Source: Bacteroides caecigallinarum (GTDB lineage Bacteria; Bacteroidota; Bacteroidia; Bacteroidales; Bacteroidaceae). Taken from it: a stretch of DNA of 37,006 bases. Made by a program: the position numbers and the translations under genes. The notes below the pieces were generated by a model. The model was not told the DNA's origin and made no database searches. It was given only the letters and a program-made list of their open reading frames with translations. Below, piece after piece: positions 25,716 through 34,686 of the stretch; within the stretch, counting starts at the first letter, position 1, and every line of letters begins with the position of its first letter. Location: assembly GCF_016902295.1 (NCBI RefSeq), contig NZ_JACJLQ010000033.1, forward strand, positions 1-37,006, read 5' to 3'.

Positions 25716-26606
25716 TTATCGTTTTGTAACTGTAATCATGAATGTAACAGCCACTATAGCAATGGAGATTCCTAAAATGATATTTGCAGTAAGCGGTTCG
25801 CCAAACATTACTGTACCTACAACGATGGCCGTAATAGGTTCGAAAACACCGAGAACAGATGCTTTTGTGGCTCCGATATTACGTGATGCAATGGCCAAAG
25901 TTGCGGTTGAAACAATAGTCGGAAACAGTGCAAGACCTATCAGATTGAGCCAGTCCGTTCCGGTAGTGATTCCGGCTGTTATGGCGGTGTCAGAAAAAAT
26001 GATTTTTCCTATGAACACAATTGCTCCCACTGTAAGAGCATAGAATGTCAGTAAAGTATTGGAAATGCCTGCAATTGCTTTACTGCGGTTGATTATTACA
26101 ATGAAAAGAGCGTAAACCAGTGCCGATGCAATAGAAAGCAGAACACCGATAGGGTTGATGGTCTGCGACCCATCGCTTTGTGTCATGATGAGCACCCCTC
26201 CGAAAGTTGCGGCAATGGCAAGCCATACAGGCCATGAAGGGACAACCTTCAGAAAAACCATTATGATTGCCACAAGGACAGGGTAGAGGAATACAAGTGT
26301 AGTAGCCAGTCCCGAAGCTATGTATTCGTATGCGTAGAAAAGAAAGACGCTACTTCCTGTATAAAGCAGTCCGAGGATAAACAACACACCTATCTGTTTA
26401 CTGGAAACCTTAAAACTTTGCTTTCTGAACATAAGGAATAATCCCAATAACAGTACTGCAAACGAGTAACGGAAAAATAGTATGGATTCGGTAGCCGCTC
26501 CGTTCTTCATAAGCGGAACTGCAAACAAAGGGTTCAATCCGTAAGTGATACCGGTAATGATTCCGGCAGGATAGCCTATAATGGCATTTTTGCTTAGTTT
26601 TTTCAT
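25716..26606 (-). CDS. DMT-superfamily transporter (EamA family)
   Basis: The 296-residue inner-membrane protein has about ten hydrophobic helices in two homologous halves of EamA type. Examples are YGLNPLFAVPLMKNGAATES, FILGLLYTGSSVFLFYAYEY, SGLATTLVFLYPVLVAIIMV, then in the second half LIGLALFPTIVSTATLAIAS, SVLGVFEPITAIVVGTVMFG and a final FMITVTKR. The SVLGVFEPITAIVVGxxxFGE motif is diagnostic of the drug/metabolite transporter group. It probably exports a small metabolite, which one is unknown. It is the first gene of the leftward transcript continuing into the YqiA-DUF1653 and winged-helix genes. Confidence 0.92.
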   Translation of the reverse strand: MKKLSKNAIIGYPAGIITGITYGLNPLFAVPLMKNGAATESILFFRYSFAVLLLGLFLMFRKQSFKVSSKQIGVLFILGLLYTGSSVFLFYAYEYIASGLATTLVFLYPVLVAIIMVFLKVVPSWPVWLAIAATFGGVLIMTQSDGSQTINPIGVLLSIASALVYALFIVIINRSKAIAGISNTLLTFYALTVGAIVFIGKIIFSDTAITAGITTGTDWLNLIGLALFPTIVSTATLAIASRNIGATKASVLGVFEPITAIVVGTVMFGEPLTANIILGISIAIVAVTFMITVTKR

Positions 26607-26635
26607 GTGTTTGGTCGATAAATATTTTCGGGGTG

Positions 26636-26664
26636 CAAAATTAATTATTAAAATGGCAAAACTA
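26636..26664 (-). promoter_or_regulatory. -7 elements upstream of the EamA transporter
   Basis: Two minus-strand TAnnTTTG matches occur: TAATTTTG (26636-26643, 29 bp before the ATG) and TAGTTTTG (26657-26664). Neither has a good -33. A perfect 12-bp palindrome ACTTTTAAAAGT (26666-26677) lies directly upstream of the second. Confidence 0.4.
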
Positions 26665-27263
26665 TACTTTTAAAAGTCTGAAAATTGACTTTTATAGGAA
26701 GAAAAAGTTATCTATAAGTGAACAATTAGAGAAACTTAAAGGCAATTATACTATACTTGATTTCTGTTATAATGATTTTTAGTAAGTTTCATATTTTATG
26801 TACAAGTGCAAACCTTTGTTTTTCAGCCTTTTGTTGATTTTATTTGTACCGCCTTTTTTCATTCAAATTTTGTATATCAAAAATCAAGTATAAAACGTTG
26901 ATTCTTTGATAGTTTTATCCCATGCACTACATGATGATGGTACAACAAAGATAGGTCTTTTTTGTGAATCTTTCAATGTATTAATGTGGAAAATAATAAT
27001 ATATTTAAGTAATACCTGTGGTGTGATCCGGAGATTATTTATATTTTTTGATTATGTAACAAAATCAAAAAAAGTAAGACGATATTATATCATTATCATT
27101 TGAACTTAATTTTTTTCTATATTGTTTTCAGTTTAGGATCTTTGTTGTATGTTTACTATTTAGGTGGATGCAGCAAGTGGTAGGATATTGAAAATAGAAT
27201 AAATAAAAAATATAGGATTTACAATCAATCACTATGATTTGACGATAAGTTTTCTAAGAAAAA
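26665..27263. other. AT-rich intergenic region at the left edge of the hipBA-Wadjet cluster
   Basis: This stretch is very AT-rich and shows no recognisable gene, tRNA or insertion sequence. It contains the palindrome at 26666-26677 and a 10-bp hairpin TTTTTTGATT/AATCAAAAAA (27044-27072). A 65-codon open frame at 26906-27103 has no recognisable domain. The composition differs from the flanking housekeeping genes, as is common at island borders. Confidence 0.5.
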
Positions 27264-27295
27264 TTAGTTTTATTCTCAGAAATTACATAGCTTTG
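27264..27295 (+). promoter_or_regulatory. Promoter of hipB (and probably of the hipBA-jetABCD unit)
   Basis: An exact -7 match TAGCTTTG (27288-27295) is preceded at 20 bp by TTAG (27264-27267), a weak -33. Predicted start is about 27302, giving a leader of about 77 nt that holds two palindromes before the ATG at 27379. Confidence 0.55.
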
Positions 27296-27301
27296 TATTT
27301 A

Positions 27302-27325
27302 TAATCTTCATAATAGTGAAGATTA
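27302..27325. repeat. Palindrome 1 in the hipB leader, candidate HipB operator
   Basis: TAATCTTCA (27302-27310) and TGAAGATTA (27317-27325) are perfect 9-bp inverted arms around TAATAG, sitting at the predicted transcription start. HipB-type antitoxins bind such inverted repeats near their own promoter, so autoregulation is likely. Confidence 0.6.
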
Positions 27326-27346
27326 ACGCTTGAAAATATATGTAAC

Positions 27347-27362
27347 TATCATTATAATGATA
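27347..27362. repeat. Palindrome 2 in the hipB leader
   Basis: TATCATTATAATGATA is a perfect 16-bp palindrome ending 16 bp before the hipB start codon. It could be a second operator or affect translation of the leader. Confidence 0.5.
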
Positions 27363-27378
27363 TATAAATGCGGTTTAT

Positions 27379-27687
27379 ATGGTAGATTTCTATGAATACT
27401 CCACGCCTGAGCTTGTAAAGTTATTAGGTAACAGATTTAAAGAATATAGAATTCGTTGCAATCTCACTCAGAAAGATGTTTCTGAGCAATCCGGTATTGG
27501 ACTTACAACCATCCACAAATTCGAGAATGGTACAGCTGGCAATATTTCGTTGTCAACATTTATTGTGTTGTTGAAAGTGGTCGGGCAGATTAACACCATA
27601 GACAATCTTCTTCCGGAGTTGCCAGAATCTCCTTACCTGATGCGTAGGGATGATAAAAAGGTACAGCGTGTCAGACATTCTAAATAG
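27379..27687 (+). CDS. hipB: HipB-like XRE-family antitoxin/regulator
   Basis: The 102-residue protein has a Cro/C1-type helix-turn-helix at about 15-70: LGNRFKEYRIRCNLTQKDVS, EQSGIGLTTIHKFENGTAGN and ISLSTFIVLLKVVGQI. A basic C-terminal tail follows (RRDDKKVQRVRHSK). In HipBA modules HipB binds operator DNA and holds HipA inactive. It is 8 bp upstream of hipA, on the same strand, as expected. Two palindromes in its leader are likely binding sites. It is the first gene of what may be a six-gene unit running into jetABCD. Confidence 0.88.
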   Translation: MVDFYEYSTPELVKLLGNRFKEYRIRCNLTQKDVSEQSGIGLTTIHKFENGTAGNISLSTFIVLLKVVGQINTIDNLLPELPESPYLMRRDDKKVQRVRHSK

Positions 27688-27695
27688 CATAAATT

Positions 27696-29189
27696 ATGGT
27701 ACTGTCGTTAAAAGTAATCCTTTGGGGTGAGGAAATTGGTAAATTGGCATGGGATGCCAGACGCAGGTTATCCTATTTTATGTATAATCCGGCCTTTTTG
27801 AAGAAAGGTCTTAACATTTCTCCATTAGTTGCACCGGTTGATGGAGCGAGAGGACTTATGCCTGTATGGGGAGAAGAGGTCAAGATTTATCAAAAATTAC
27901 CGGCTTTTTTAGCCGATTCTTTGCCTGACGCTTGGGGTAATCAACTTTTTGAATTATGGCGCCAACAGAACCACTTGTCAAACGCAGATATTACTCCTCT
28001 TGACAAACTCTCGTTTATAGGAAAGCGTGGAATGGGAGCTTTGGAATTTTTGCCTGAGGTTTCAAGAGAGCGTAAGTCTGAAAAAATAGATATCAAATCA
28101 TTGGCAAATTTGGCAGAGCGTATATTCTCAGAAAGAGAAAATGCCAGAATCCTACCTGAAGAGTCGGTAACAATGCAATCATTACTTACGGTTAGTACTT
28201 CAGCCGGTGGTCGCCAACCTAAGGCCATTGTTGCCATTAATCGAAAGAATGGTGAGGTTCGTAGCGGGCAGATTTCCGGATTAGAGGAATTTGATTACTA
28301 TCTGATCAAATTTGGTAATTCGCAATATAATTCGGCAGAATTGGAGATGTCTTACTATGAACTTGCTACAATGGCAGGGATAAATATGATGCCTTCAAAA
28401 CTCTATAAGGTGGACGGGAATAATCATTTCATGACAAAACGGTTTGACCGTAATAATGGAAAAAAAATTCATACACAAACTTTGGCCGCAATTAGTCCTG
28501 ATGCGGACAGTTATGAACAATTGATTACAGTATGTCGGAAGCTCCATTTGCCGGAAACAGACTGTTATGAGGTATTCCGCAGGATGGTCTTTAATGTATT
28601 GGCAAACAATACAGATGATCACAATAAGAATTTTTCATTCGTTATGAGTGAGGACGGTACTTGGCGTTTGTCTCCTGCATACGATGTAACTTATATATTT
28701 GACAATGGAAGATTCTTGCCAAATGAAGATCATTGCATGTATATTAGGGCAAAACTTAGGAATATAACACGGGATGATGTTATTCAATTTGCCAAAGATA
28801 ATGGAATACGTAGGCCTGATGCAATAATACGTGATATAGTTAATGCCATAAAACAATTTCGTATGGTTGCCACTAAATATGGTGTTGCTGAACAGTGGAT
28901 AGGGCGTGTTGAAAGCACTATAGTTGACCGTCTGAAATCATGGGGAGAGTTAGAGGAAATTACCCCTGAAATATGCGAATTTGTCATAAACGGACATATT
29001 ATAAAGAACATCCGTATGGAGCAGGCGTATAAGGGAAATTTCCATTTGCTTGCTGAAATAGACGGTCATGAACGTAAGTTTATTATTGGTAAGAATAAAG
29101 AAGAGTTTTCACTTATTGAATCAAAGGGCATTGCGAATCTGTCATCAGATCAGCTCAAGGATATGGTGGAAAAGTATTTTATTCATTAA
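27696..29189 (+). CDS. hipA: HipA-family serine/threonine kinase toxin with extra C-terminal region
   Basis: HipA kinases phosphorylate a cellular target (in E. coli glutamyl-tRNA synthetase) and trigger growth arrest. This 497-residue protein has the N-terminal HipA domain (ARGLMPVWGEE; LADSLPDAWGNQLFEL), a glycine/serine loop STSAGGRQPKA (167-177), IKFGN, FMTKRFDRN, the catalytic loop NTDDHNKNF (catalytic D307 by analogy) and the metal-binding SPAYD (D330). All kinase residues are present, so it should be active. After the usual HipA end (about residue 415) there is an unassigned tail of about 80 residues (ICEFVINGHIIKNIRMEQAY to KYFIH). Its real target is unknown. The next gene, jetA, starts 45 bp downstream with no visible promoter between. 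Confidence 0.88.
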   Translation: MVLSLKVILWGEEIGKLAWDARRRLSYFMYNPAFLKKGLNISPLVAPVDGARGLMPVWGEEVKIYQKLPAFLADSLPDAWGNQLFELWRQQNHLSNADITPLDKLSFIGKRGMGALEFLPEVSRERKSEKIDIKSLANLAERIFSERENARILPEESVTMQSLLTVSTSAGGRQPKAIVAINRKNGEVRSGQISGLEEFDYYLIKFGNSQYNSAELEMSYYELATMAGINMMPSKLYKVDGNNHFMTKRFDRNNGKKIHTQTLAAISPDADSYEQLITVCRKLHLPETDCYEVFRRMVFNVLANNTDDHNKNFSFVMSEDGTWRLSPAYDVTYIFDNGRFLPNEDHCMYIRAKLRNITRDDVIQFAKDNGIRRPDAIIRDIVNAIKQFRMVATKYGVAEQWIGRVESTIVDRLKSWGELEEITPEICEFVINGHIIKNIRMEQAYKGNFHLLAEIDGHERKFIIGKNKEEFSLIESKGIANLSSDQLKDMVEKYFIH

Positions 29190-29234
29190 ATTAGTAGCCA
29201 TCATTTCAGTAGTAATTCTTATAACACTTGAACT

Positions 29235-30431
29235 ATGAATACCTTTAAATCTATTGATGAGCTTTTGCGTGTACTTGAAAGAGAGAAGCTTTTGTTGAAA
29301 CAGATGTTTCAGAAAAGAGCTTCAACTTCCTTGAAATATGATTATGCACTCGAACTCACTGAATATAAAGAAGAAAGAATTAAATATCTTATTGACTACG
29401 GAATAATAAGAGATAGCGGGAATTTCCTTGAAATGGAGGATGTATATCTTAAATTCTTCGAGGATGTTTTACAGGTCAATGAGAATATAAATGTTTCGTT
29501 TGTAAATGATTATCTGGGACGTCTGAATGAAAATATCGATTATTATCTTAAAGAAGATAATGAGCAGCGGAAATATAATTATCACAAAGAGGTAAGACGG
29601 TGTCTGAAAAATATTGCAATGATAACAGTGCGTAATGTAATAGACTTGAAACGCAACATTGACAATACTTATAAGAATGAACCAAACTATCGTGTAAAGC
29701 TCTCAAAATTGAATAATCTTGATGAAAAACGCAGGAACATAGCACTCCTCATCAATAGGAGTGAAGATATAATAGACAACACTCAGCCTGTGTTTTTCAG
29801 AGTTGCGATGGACACTCAAATGCGTATAGCGGTGAATGACGTGAAACTTCAGCTTAATGATTCTTATCATAATCTAATTGAGATAGAGAAGCAGATTATT
29901 CATTACCTGAATCTTATAGCTTATCAGAACAGGATATTCGAGAAAGTCCGCCGTTTGAAATACCTCCGTGACCAGTTCCTTTTAGACGAAAAAACTGATA
30001 TACGTCAGGTTGTCAGTATGAGAAATCCTCTGTGGATGGAGCCTCAGACCAATTACAGGATAAAACTTTCGGTAGATAATCTGCGTACTTCTGCAGTGGC
30101 GTTGGAGATAATAAGAAAAATCATATCAAAAAGGAAGAACATGGCTAAAGGTCCGAAGAATATTGCCGATGCTATACCTCAGGAATATATGAAAACAGAA
30201 GGTGAAGTTCTTGACCAGATAAACTTACAGGAAATTTATAATGCTTTCTCGGCATCAAGCAGTCATCTGTTTAAGTTTGTAATGAATTACAATTATCATA
30301 AAGAGCTTAGCACTGACGAGAGAATCTTGTTTTTCTGCCAGATAGCATCGCAGTATGCCGATGGACTGAATTTCACTGAAAAGTATGAAACAAGTCATGA
30401 CGTGGAATATCCTTTGATATATTCCAAATGA
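29235..30431 (+). CDS. jetA: Wadjet JetA-like kleisin subunit
   Basis: JetA is the MukF-like kleisin that links the SMC heads in the Wadjet/MksB/Ept complexes, which recognise and help cut closed circular plasmid DNA. This 398-residue protein is almost wholly helical. Its N-terminus (residues 1 to about 90: LKYDYALELTEYKEERIKYL) suits a winged-helix dimerisation region. Long helices at about 100-260 (YHKEVRRCLKNIAMITVRNV; RVAMDTQMRIAVNDVKLQLN) are followed by a C-terminal part ending DVEYPLIYSK. Sequence alone is too diverged for me to name the subfamily. The assignment rests on position before a JetB-like, a JetC SMC and a JetD Toprim gene. It appears somewhat shorter than I recall for JetA. 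It starts 45 bp after hipA. Confidence 0.75.
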   Translation: MNTFKSIDELLRVLEREKLLLKQMFQKRASTSLKYDYALELTEYKEERIKYLIDYGIIRDSGNFLEMEDVYLKFFEDVLQVNENINVSFVNDYLGRLNENIDYYLKEDNEQRKYNYHKEVRRCLKNIAMITVRNVIDLKRNIDNTYKNEPNYRVKLSKLNNLDEKRRNIALLINRSEDIIDNTQPVFFRVAMDTQMRIAVNDVKLQLNDSYHNLIEIEKQIIHYLNLIAYQNRIFEKVRRLKYLRDQFLLDEKTDIRQVVSMRNPLWMEPQTNYRIKLSVDNLRTSAVALEIIRKIISKRKNMAKGPKNIADAIPQEYMKTEGEVLDQINLQEIYNAFSASSSHLFKFVMNYNYHKELSTDERILFFCQIASQYADGLNFTEKYETSHDVEYPLIYSK

Positions 30432-30486
30432 CTCCAAACAATTACCGATTGCTCCCAATAATTACATAATCATAATCAGAATAAGC

Positions 30487-31038
30487 ATGAAATATACAGA
30501 AGAAATATTCAATATATTGAGTAAGGGCGGATTTATTTCTGCAAACAGCGTTTTTCCTGCTATAAAGCGGTATTATGATGCCATAGAAGAGGATTTGACC
30601 GATTATTACGAATATTATAAAGGCATAGGTTTTTATCTCGAAGGTGGTGACGGATATTATATGTTCACCCGCCAGGAGGCGAAAGTTGATCTTGAGCGAA
30701 AACTTGAAGCAGTTATGAAGTGGATAGACTACTTAAGTTTCCTTAAAACGTATGATGCTACATTCGGTCCCGGGTTTAAGTTCCGTCCGGCAGACATAGA
30801 AGTTCAGATAAGTTGCCAGATTGAGCTGAAGGATAAGGCTTCCAAACTGTTTCAGGATAAGAAGAAATATAATGAGATTGTGGAGAAACTTGTTTCGGAA
30901 CTTGAAAAGGCAGGAATGATAGAGCTCGAGAACGAACATGATAGCACTTATAAAGTATTAACGGCATTTCACTATATGGAGGATTTGGTGGACTGCATAA
31001 CAATATCGGAGGAAATGAACGATGAGATATCTCAATAA
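30487..31038 (+). CDS. jetB: Wadjet JetB-like (MukE/MksE-like) subunit
   Basis: JetB is the small winged-helix kleisin-binding subunit of the complex. The 183-residue protein begins MKYTEEIFNILSKGGFISAN, continues GIGFYLEGGDGYYMFTRQEA (the typical GxYLxxxdgyFff turn of MukE-like proteins), then ERKLEAVMKWIDYLSFLKTY and a late winged helix (IVEKLVSELEKAGMIELENE, HDSTYKVLTAFHYMEDLVDC). Length is right for the group. Its last 17 bp overlap the start of jetC, so translation is probably coupled and the two subunits made in proportion. Confidence 0.82.
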   Translation: MKYTEEIFNILSKGGFISANSVFPAIKRYYDAIEEDLTDYYEYYKGIGFYLEGGDGYYMFTRQEAKVDLERKLEAVMKWIDYLSFLKTYDATFGPGFKFRPADIEVQISCQIELKDKASKLFQDKKKYNEIVEKLVSELEKAGMIELENEHDSTYKVLTAFHYMEDLVDCITISEEMNDEISQ

Positions 31039-34000
31039 GGTAATATTTCTGAACAGCGCACATGTACCGTATGCCGAAGTAAAGTTGGATGGCAATGTAC
31101 ATTTTATTGGCACCCAGGGCGTTGGTAAAAGTACCCTTTTGCGCGCTGTCTTGTTTTTCTATAATGCAGACAAACTCAGATTGGGCATACCGAAAGAAAA
31201 GAAGAATTTTGATTCTTTCTATCTCCCTTTTGCCAACTCGTATATAGTTTATGAAGTAATGCGCGAAAACGGTGCCTATACCGTAGTTGTAACGAAGTCG
31301 ATGGGTAGGGCTGCCTTCCGCTTTATTGATGCACCATACAGTAAGGAGTGGTTTGTTGACGGCAAAAATGAGGTTTCTGCCGACTGGAGTGTGATTCGTA
31401 CAAGAGTGTCGGAATCGGGTGCAAGCGTGTCGTCGCTGGTTACAGGCTATGATATGTTTCGTGATATAATATTCGGCAACAACAGAAAACCGGATTTGCT
31501 TCAGTTCCGTAAGTATGCCATTGTAGAGAGCTCGCGATACCAGAATATACCGCGTACAATTCAGAATGTATTCCTTAACTCGAAGCTTGATGCCGATTTT
31601 ATAAAGGATACCATCATACAGTCAATGGATGATAATGAGTTTGTTGTCGACCTGAGTTATTATCGGAACCAGATAGAGACTTTCGAGCAGGAATATTCCG
31701 ACGTAATGCTGTGGATAAAACAGGATAGAAATGGAGTGGTACCTGTCAGGAAACAGGCTGATACAGTAATAAAGAATTACAGAATGCTTCTGTATGCTGA
31801 AAAGCGGATTAAAGACGATAGACAGCACCTCAATTATTCTGAAAGGGTGTCACGCTTGAGGCTCCCTGAGCTGGAGGAACAGCTTCTGCAAATTAAAGAG
31901 GAAGCCGAACGGTTTACACGTTTGCTTGGAGAAGAAAAAGATAAGTTTGACAGAGAGCGCGACAAGCTTGTAAAGTTAAGCGGTATTATAGAGTCTGACC
32001 TTAAGAAGATAAGGGAAAAACGAAAATATTATGAACAGGAACGCATTGATGAGGTTATACCAAGAGTAAATAAGGAACCGGCACTGAAATATGAACTGGA
32101 GTCTCTAAATAAGGTGTATAATGAACTCACGAGTACGTACCGGGATGTAATAAGCAAATACTCTTTGATGGAACAGAGCATTGATACCTATTTTGAAAGA
32201 TTTGAGAATGAAATCAACAAAAGGGTATTAAGCCTTGAAAACGAACTTGGTAAAAGGATTGCGGAATTGACAAAGAAAAGCAACAGTCAGACTGAAGAAA
32301 TACGCTCTGTTTATGAAGAGAAACTTAAAACACTTGCCGACAGCAAGGAACAGCTGCTGGAAGAAATATCCAACCTGAAACAACAGAAAACAAGGGTTGA
32401 GTGTACTGTTCATTTCAAGGATGAGATAAGAGACTGTGAGGAACGGTTGAGAAACATATCTTCCGAAGAAAAGGATACCGCCGTGAAAGCTGACCGTCTG
32501 AAACTGGAGTGCGACCGCCTAAGACAGAAGTCAGAAGCGGAAACTATGATAGTTGAAAAAGAGTATGATACGAAAATAGATGAGGCTCTACGCTGCAGGA
32601 AACAGTTGGACGCAGAAATGGAATCATTGAATGTGCTGATAAACAGCAGCAAAGGCTCTTTTTGCGAATGGCTCGACAAGAACAGGCCAGGATGGCAGGA
32701 AAATATAGGTAAGATTGCAGATGAACAACTTATACTCTACAATCAGAATCTTTCTCCTGAACTCTCAACCGATGAGGGAGGCTCTTTATATGGTGTAAAA
32801 ATTAATTTGGCTGAAGTGCAGCGTGAATTACGTTCACCGGAACAGCTTAAAGCTGAGTTTAAGGCCAAATCTTCCGAAAGAGATGAATATACTAGAAAAA
32901 TAAGCCTTCTGAATGAAGAAAAAACGAAGCGTACTGAAGAGATAAAGAATAAGTACAGAAAGCAGATTTCAGCAATATCGGGCGAAAGGCAGGTTCTTGA
33001 AATTCAGTTACAGCAATATCCTCTTCAGATTAAGAATATTAAGGCGGAACAGGCTTCGTGGGAACGCAAAGAATCGGAGTGGAAAAGAAACAGGCTGGAT
33101 GAGATAGAAACACTTCTTGGAGGCAAGGAAAAGGAAAGGCAAAAATGTTGCAATAATGAAGAACTTTTGAAACAGGAGAGAGAAAAGCGGATTCTTCAGA
33201 TTAATGAAGAGCTGAGAAAGGCGGAAAAGAAAGAACGCAGTGCTGTTGAAGTTGAGATACAGGCAGTACAAAATGAACTGTCCGACCGGCGTACAGATGC
33301 GGATAACAGAAAAAAAGAACTTCACAAGTTGCAGAACGAGGAGTTGAACGGTAAGGGAGCTGATACATCGGCTATAAATTCCTATAAAGCAAAAATTGAT
33401 GCTATAAAGTCTGAGTTGGATTATATATCGCAAAAACAGTCGTTGGTGTGGAATTATGAGAAAGACAAGAGAGAACTGTTTGACCGTGAGCCGGAATTGC
33501 GCGACAACAAGAAGAACAATGAAATGCATCTGGACGAGCTTGAAGAAAAATACGCGTTGCGGAAAAACAAGCTTACAGGTCAGTACGAAACTGTAAAAAA
33601 CAGTATAAACGAAAAGTCGGCCGAACGTGATGCCATTAAGAACGATCTTTGCGTTCTTGAGAATTTCCGCAAAGATGAAGGTTTCTGTCCTCCGGAGTCG
33701 TACACTCATGAAGAACTACCTACCAATAAACCTTGTGGTAAGATAGTGGAAGAGTTGAAAAGTCAGATTGTTTCTTTTGGCAAGGATACTGAGAATTTCA
33801 AAAAATCGGTAAATCTGTTTAACAGTAATTTTACTGCAAGAAATACTTTCAGTTTCCCTCAGTCATTGTCGTGTGATTCCGATTACATGGATTTCGCATC
33901 CAATTTATGTGAGTTTGTGGAAAACAATAAGATCACAGAATATCAGAACCGCATAAGTGAAAGGTACGTAAACATAATAAGGCGCATATCAAAGGAAACA

Positions 34001-34684
34001 GGAGAACTTACCCAAAGCGAAAGTCTTATTAATAAGACTATTAAAGATATTAATGACGATTTCATCAAGCGTAATTTTGCAGGAGTTATCCGCAGCATCG
34101 AACTCAGAGCTTTGCAGAGTAACGACAAACTTATGCAGCTTCTTATAGAAATAAAGAATTTCAATGATGGGAACACCTTCAACATGGGTGAAATGGACCT
34201 GTTCTCACAGGATTCGCGCGAGAACGTGAATCTCAAGGCTGTAAAATATCTTAATTCATTCAGTAAACTGCTCAAGGATGAGCCTTCCAGGAAGAGTCTT
34301 GTCGTTTCTGATACCTTTAATCTGGAGTTCCGTATTATCGAAAATGATAATGACACAGGCTGGGTAGAGAAAATAGCGAATGTAGGTTCTGACGGCACAG
34401 ACATACTGGTTAAAGCAATGGTGAACATCATGCTTATCAATGTTTTCAAGGAAAAAGTCTCAAGGAAATTCGGAGATTTCAAGGTGCATTGTATGATGGA
34501 TGAAATAGGTAAGCTGCATCCCAATAATGTGAAAGGCATACTTGAATTTGCAAATTGCCGCAACATATTGCTTATCAACAGTTCGCCTACCACCTATAAT
34601 GTTGAGGATTATAAATATACTTATCTGTTAAGCAAAGATGCGAAAAGCAATACAAGGGTAGTGCCATTGCTTACACGAAAATAA
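31022..34684 (+). CDS. jetC: Wadjet JetC-like SMC-family ATPase
   Basis: JetC is the MukB-like SMC motor of Wadjet, thought to extrude loops on DNA and trap small circles. The 1220-residue protein has Walker A GTQGVGKST (30-38) in the N-terminal head, then two long Lys/Glu-rich coiled-coil arms (about 240-900) broken by a hinge-like patch near 540-600 (NRPGWQENIGKIADEQLILY). The C-terminal head has a signature-like GSDGTDILVK (about 1122-1131) and Walker B HCMMDEIGKLHP (about 1157-1168), followed by LLINSSPT. The ATPase residues are complete. It overlaps jetB by 17 bp and precedes jetD by 2 bp. Confidence 0.92.
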   Translation: MRYLNKVIFLNSAHVPYAEVKLDGNVHFIGTQGVGKSTLLRAVLFFYNADKLRLGIPKEKKNFDSFYLPFANSYIVYEVMRENGAYTVVVTKSMGRAAFRFIDAPYSKEWFVDGKNEVSADWSVIRTRVSESGASVSSLVTGYDMFRDIIFGNNRKPDLLQFRKYAIVESSRYQNIPRTIQNVFLNSKLDADFIKDTIIQSMDDNEFVVDLSYYRNQIETFEQEYSDVMLWIKQDRNGVVPVRKQADTVIKNYRMLLYAEKRIKDDRQHLNYSERVSRLRLPELEEQLLQIKEEAERFTRLLGEEKDKFDRERDKLVKLSGIIESDLKKIREKRKYYEQERIDEVIPRVNKEPALKYELESLNKVYNELTSTYRDVISKYSLMEQSIDTYFERFENEINKRVLSLENELGKRIAELTKKSNSQTEEIRSVYEEKLKTLADSKEQLLEEISNLKQQKTRVECTVHFKDEIRDCEERLRNISSEEKDTAVKADRLKLECDRLRQKSEAETMIVEKEYDTKIDEALRCRKQLDAEMESLNVLINSSKGSFCEWLDKNRPGWQENIGKIADEQLILYNQNLSPELSTDEGGSLYGVKINLAEVQRELRSPEQLKAEFKAKSSERDEYTRKISLLNEEKTKRTEEIKNKYRKQISAISGERQVLEIQLQQYPLQIKNIKAEQASWERKESEWKRNRLDEIETLLGGKEKERQKCCNNEELLKQEREKRILQINEELRKAEKKERSAVEVEIQAVQNELSDRRTDADNRKKELHKLQNEELNGKGADTSAINSYKAKIDAIKSELDYISQKQSLVWNYEKDKRELFDREPELRDNKKNNEMHLDELEEKYALRKNKLTGQYETVKNSINEKSAERDAIKNDLCVLENFRKDEGFCPPESYTHEELPTNKPCGKIVEELKSQIVSFGKDTENFKKSVNLFNSNFTARNTFSFPQSLSCDSDYMDFASNLCEFVENNKITEYQNRISERYVNIIRRISKETGELTQSESLINKTIKDINDDFIKRNFAGVIRSIELRALQSNDKLMQLLIEIKNFNDGNTFNMGEMDLFSQDSRENVNLKAVKYLNSFSKLLKDEPSRKSLVVSDTFNLEFRIIENDNDTGWVEKIANVGSDGTDILVKAMVNIMLINVFKEKVSRKFGDFKVHCMMDEIGKLHPNNVKGILEFANCRNILLINSSPTTYNVEDYKYTYLLSKDAKSNTRVVPLLTRK

Positions 34685-34686
34685 AA

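Noticed and set aside
26906..27103. 65-codon plus-strand ORF
   Set aside because: It has no recognisable domain, ends in a run of Ile, lies in very AT-rich DNA and has no promoter match; probably chance.
27379..29189. HipBA as evidence of a persister locus on a mobile element
   Set aside because: No integrase, transposase or conjugation gene is in the window, so mobility cannot be claimed.
31022..34684. Several minus-strand ORFs of 60-230 codons inside jetC, and many similar ones inside tamB
   Set aside because: They are shadows of long, highly structured coding sequences and have no start signals or family motifs.
31022..34684. JetC as a chromosomal condensin (MukB/MksB) rather than a defence protein
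   Set aside because: The adjacent Toprim nuclease gene (JetD) marks the four-gene set as Wadjet-type; three-gene Mks sets lack it.
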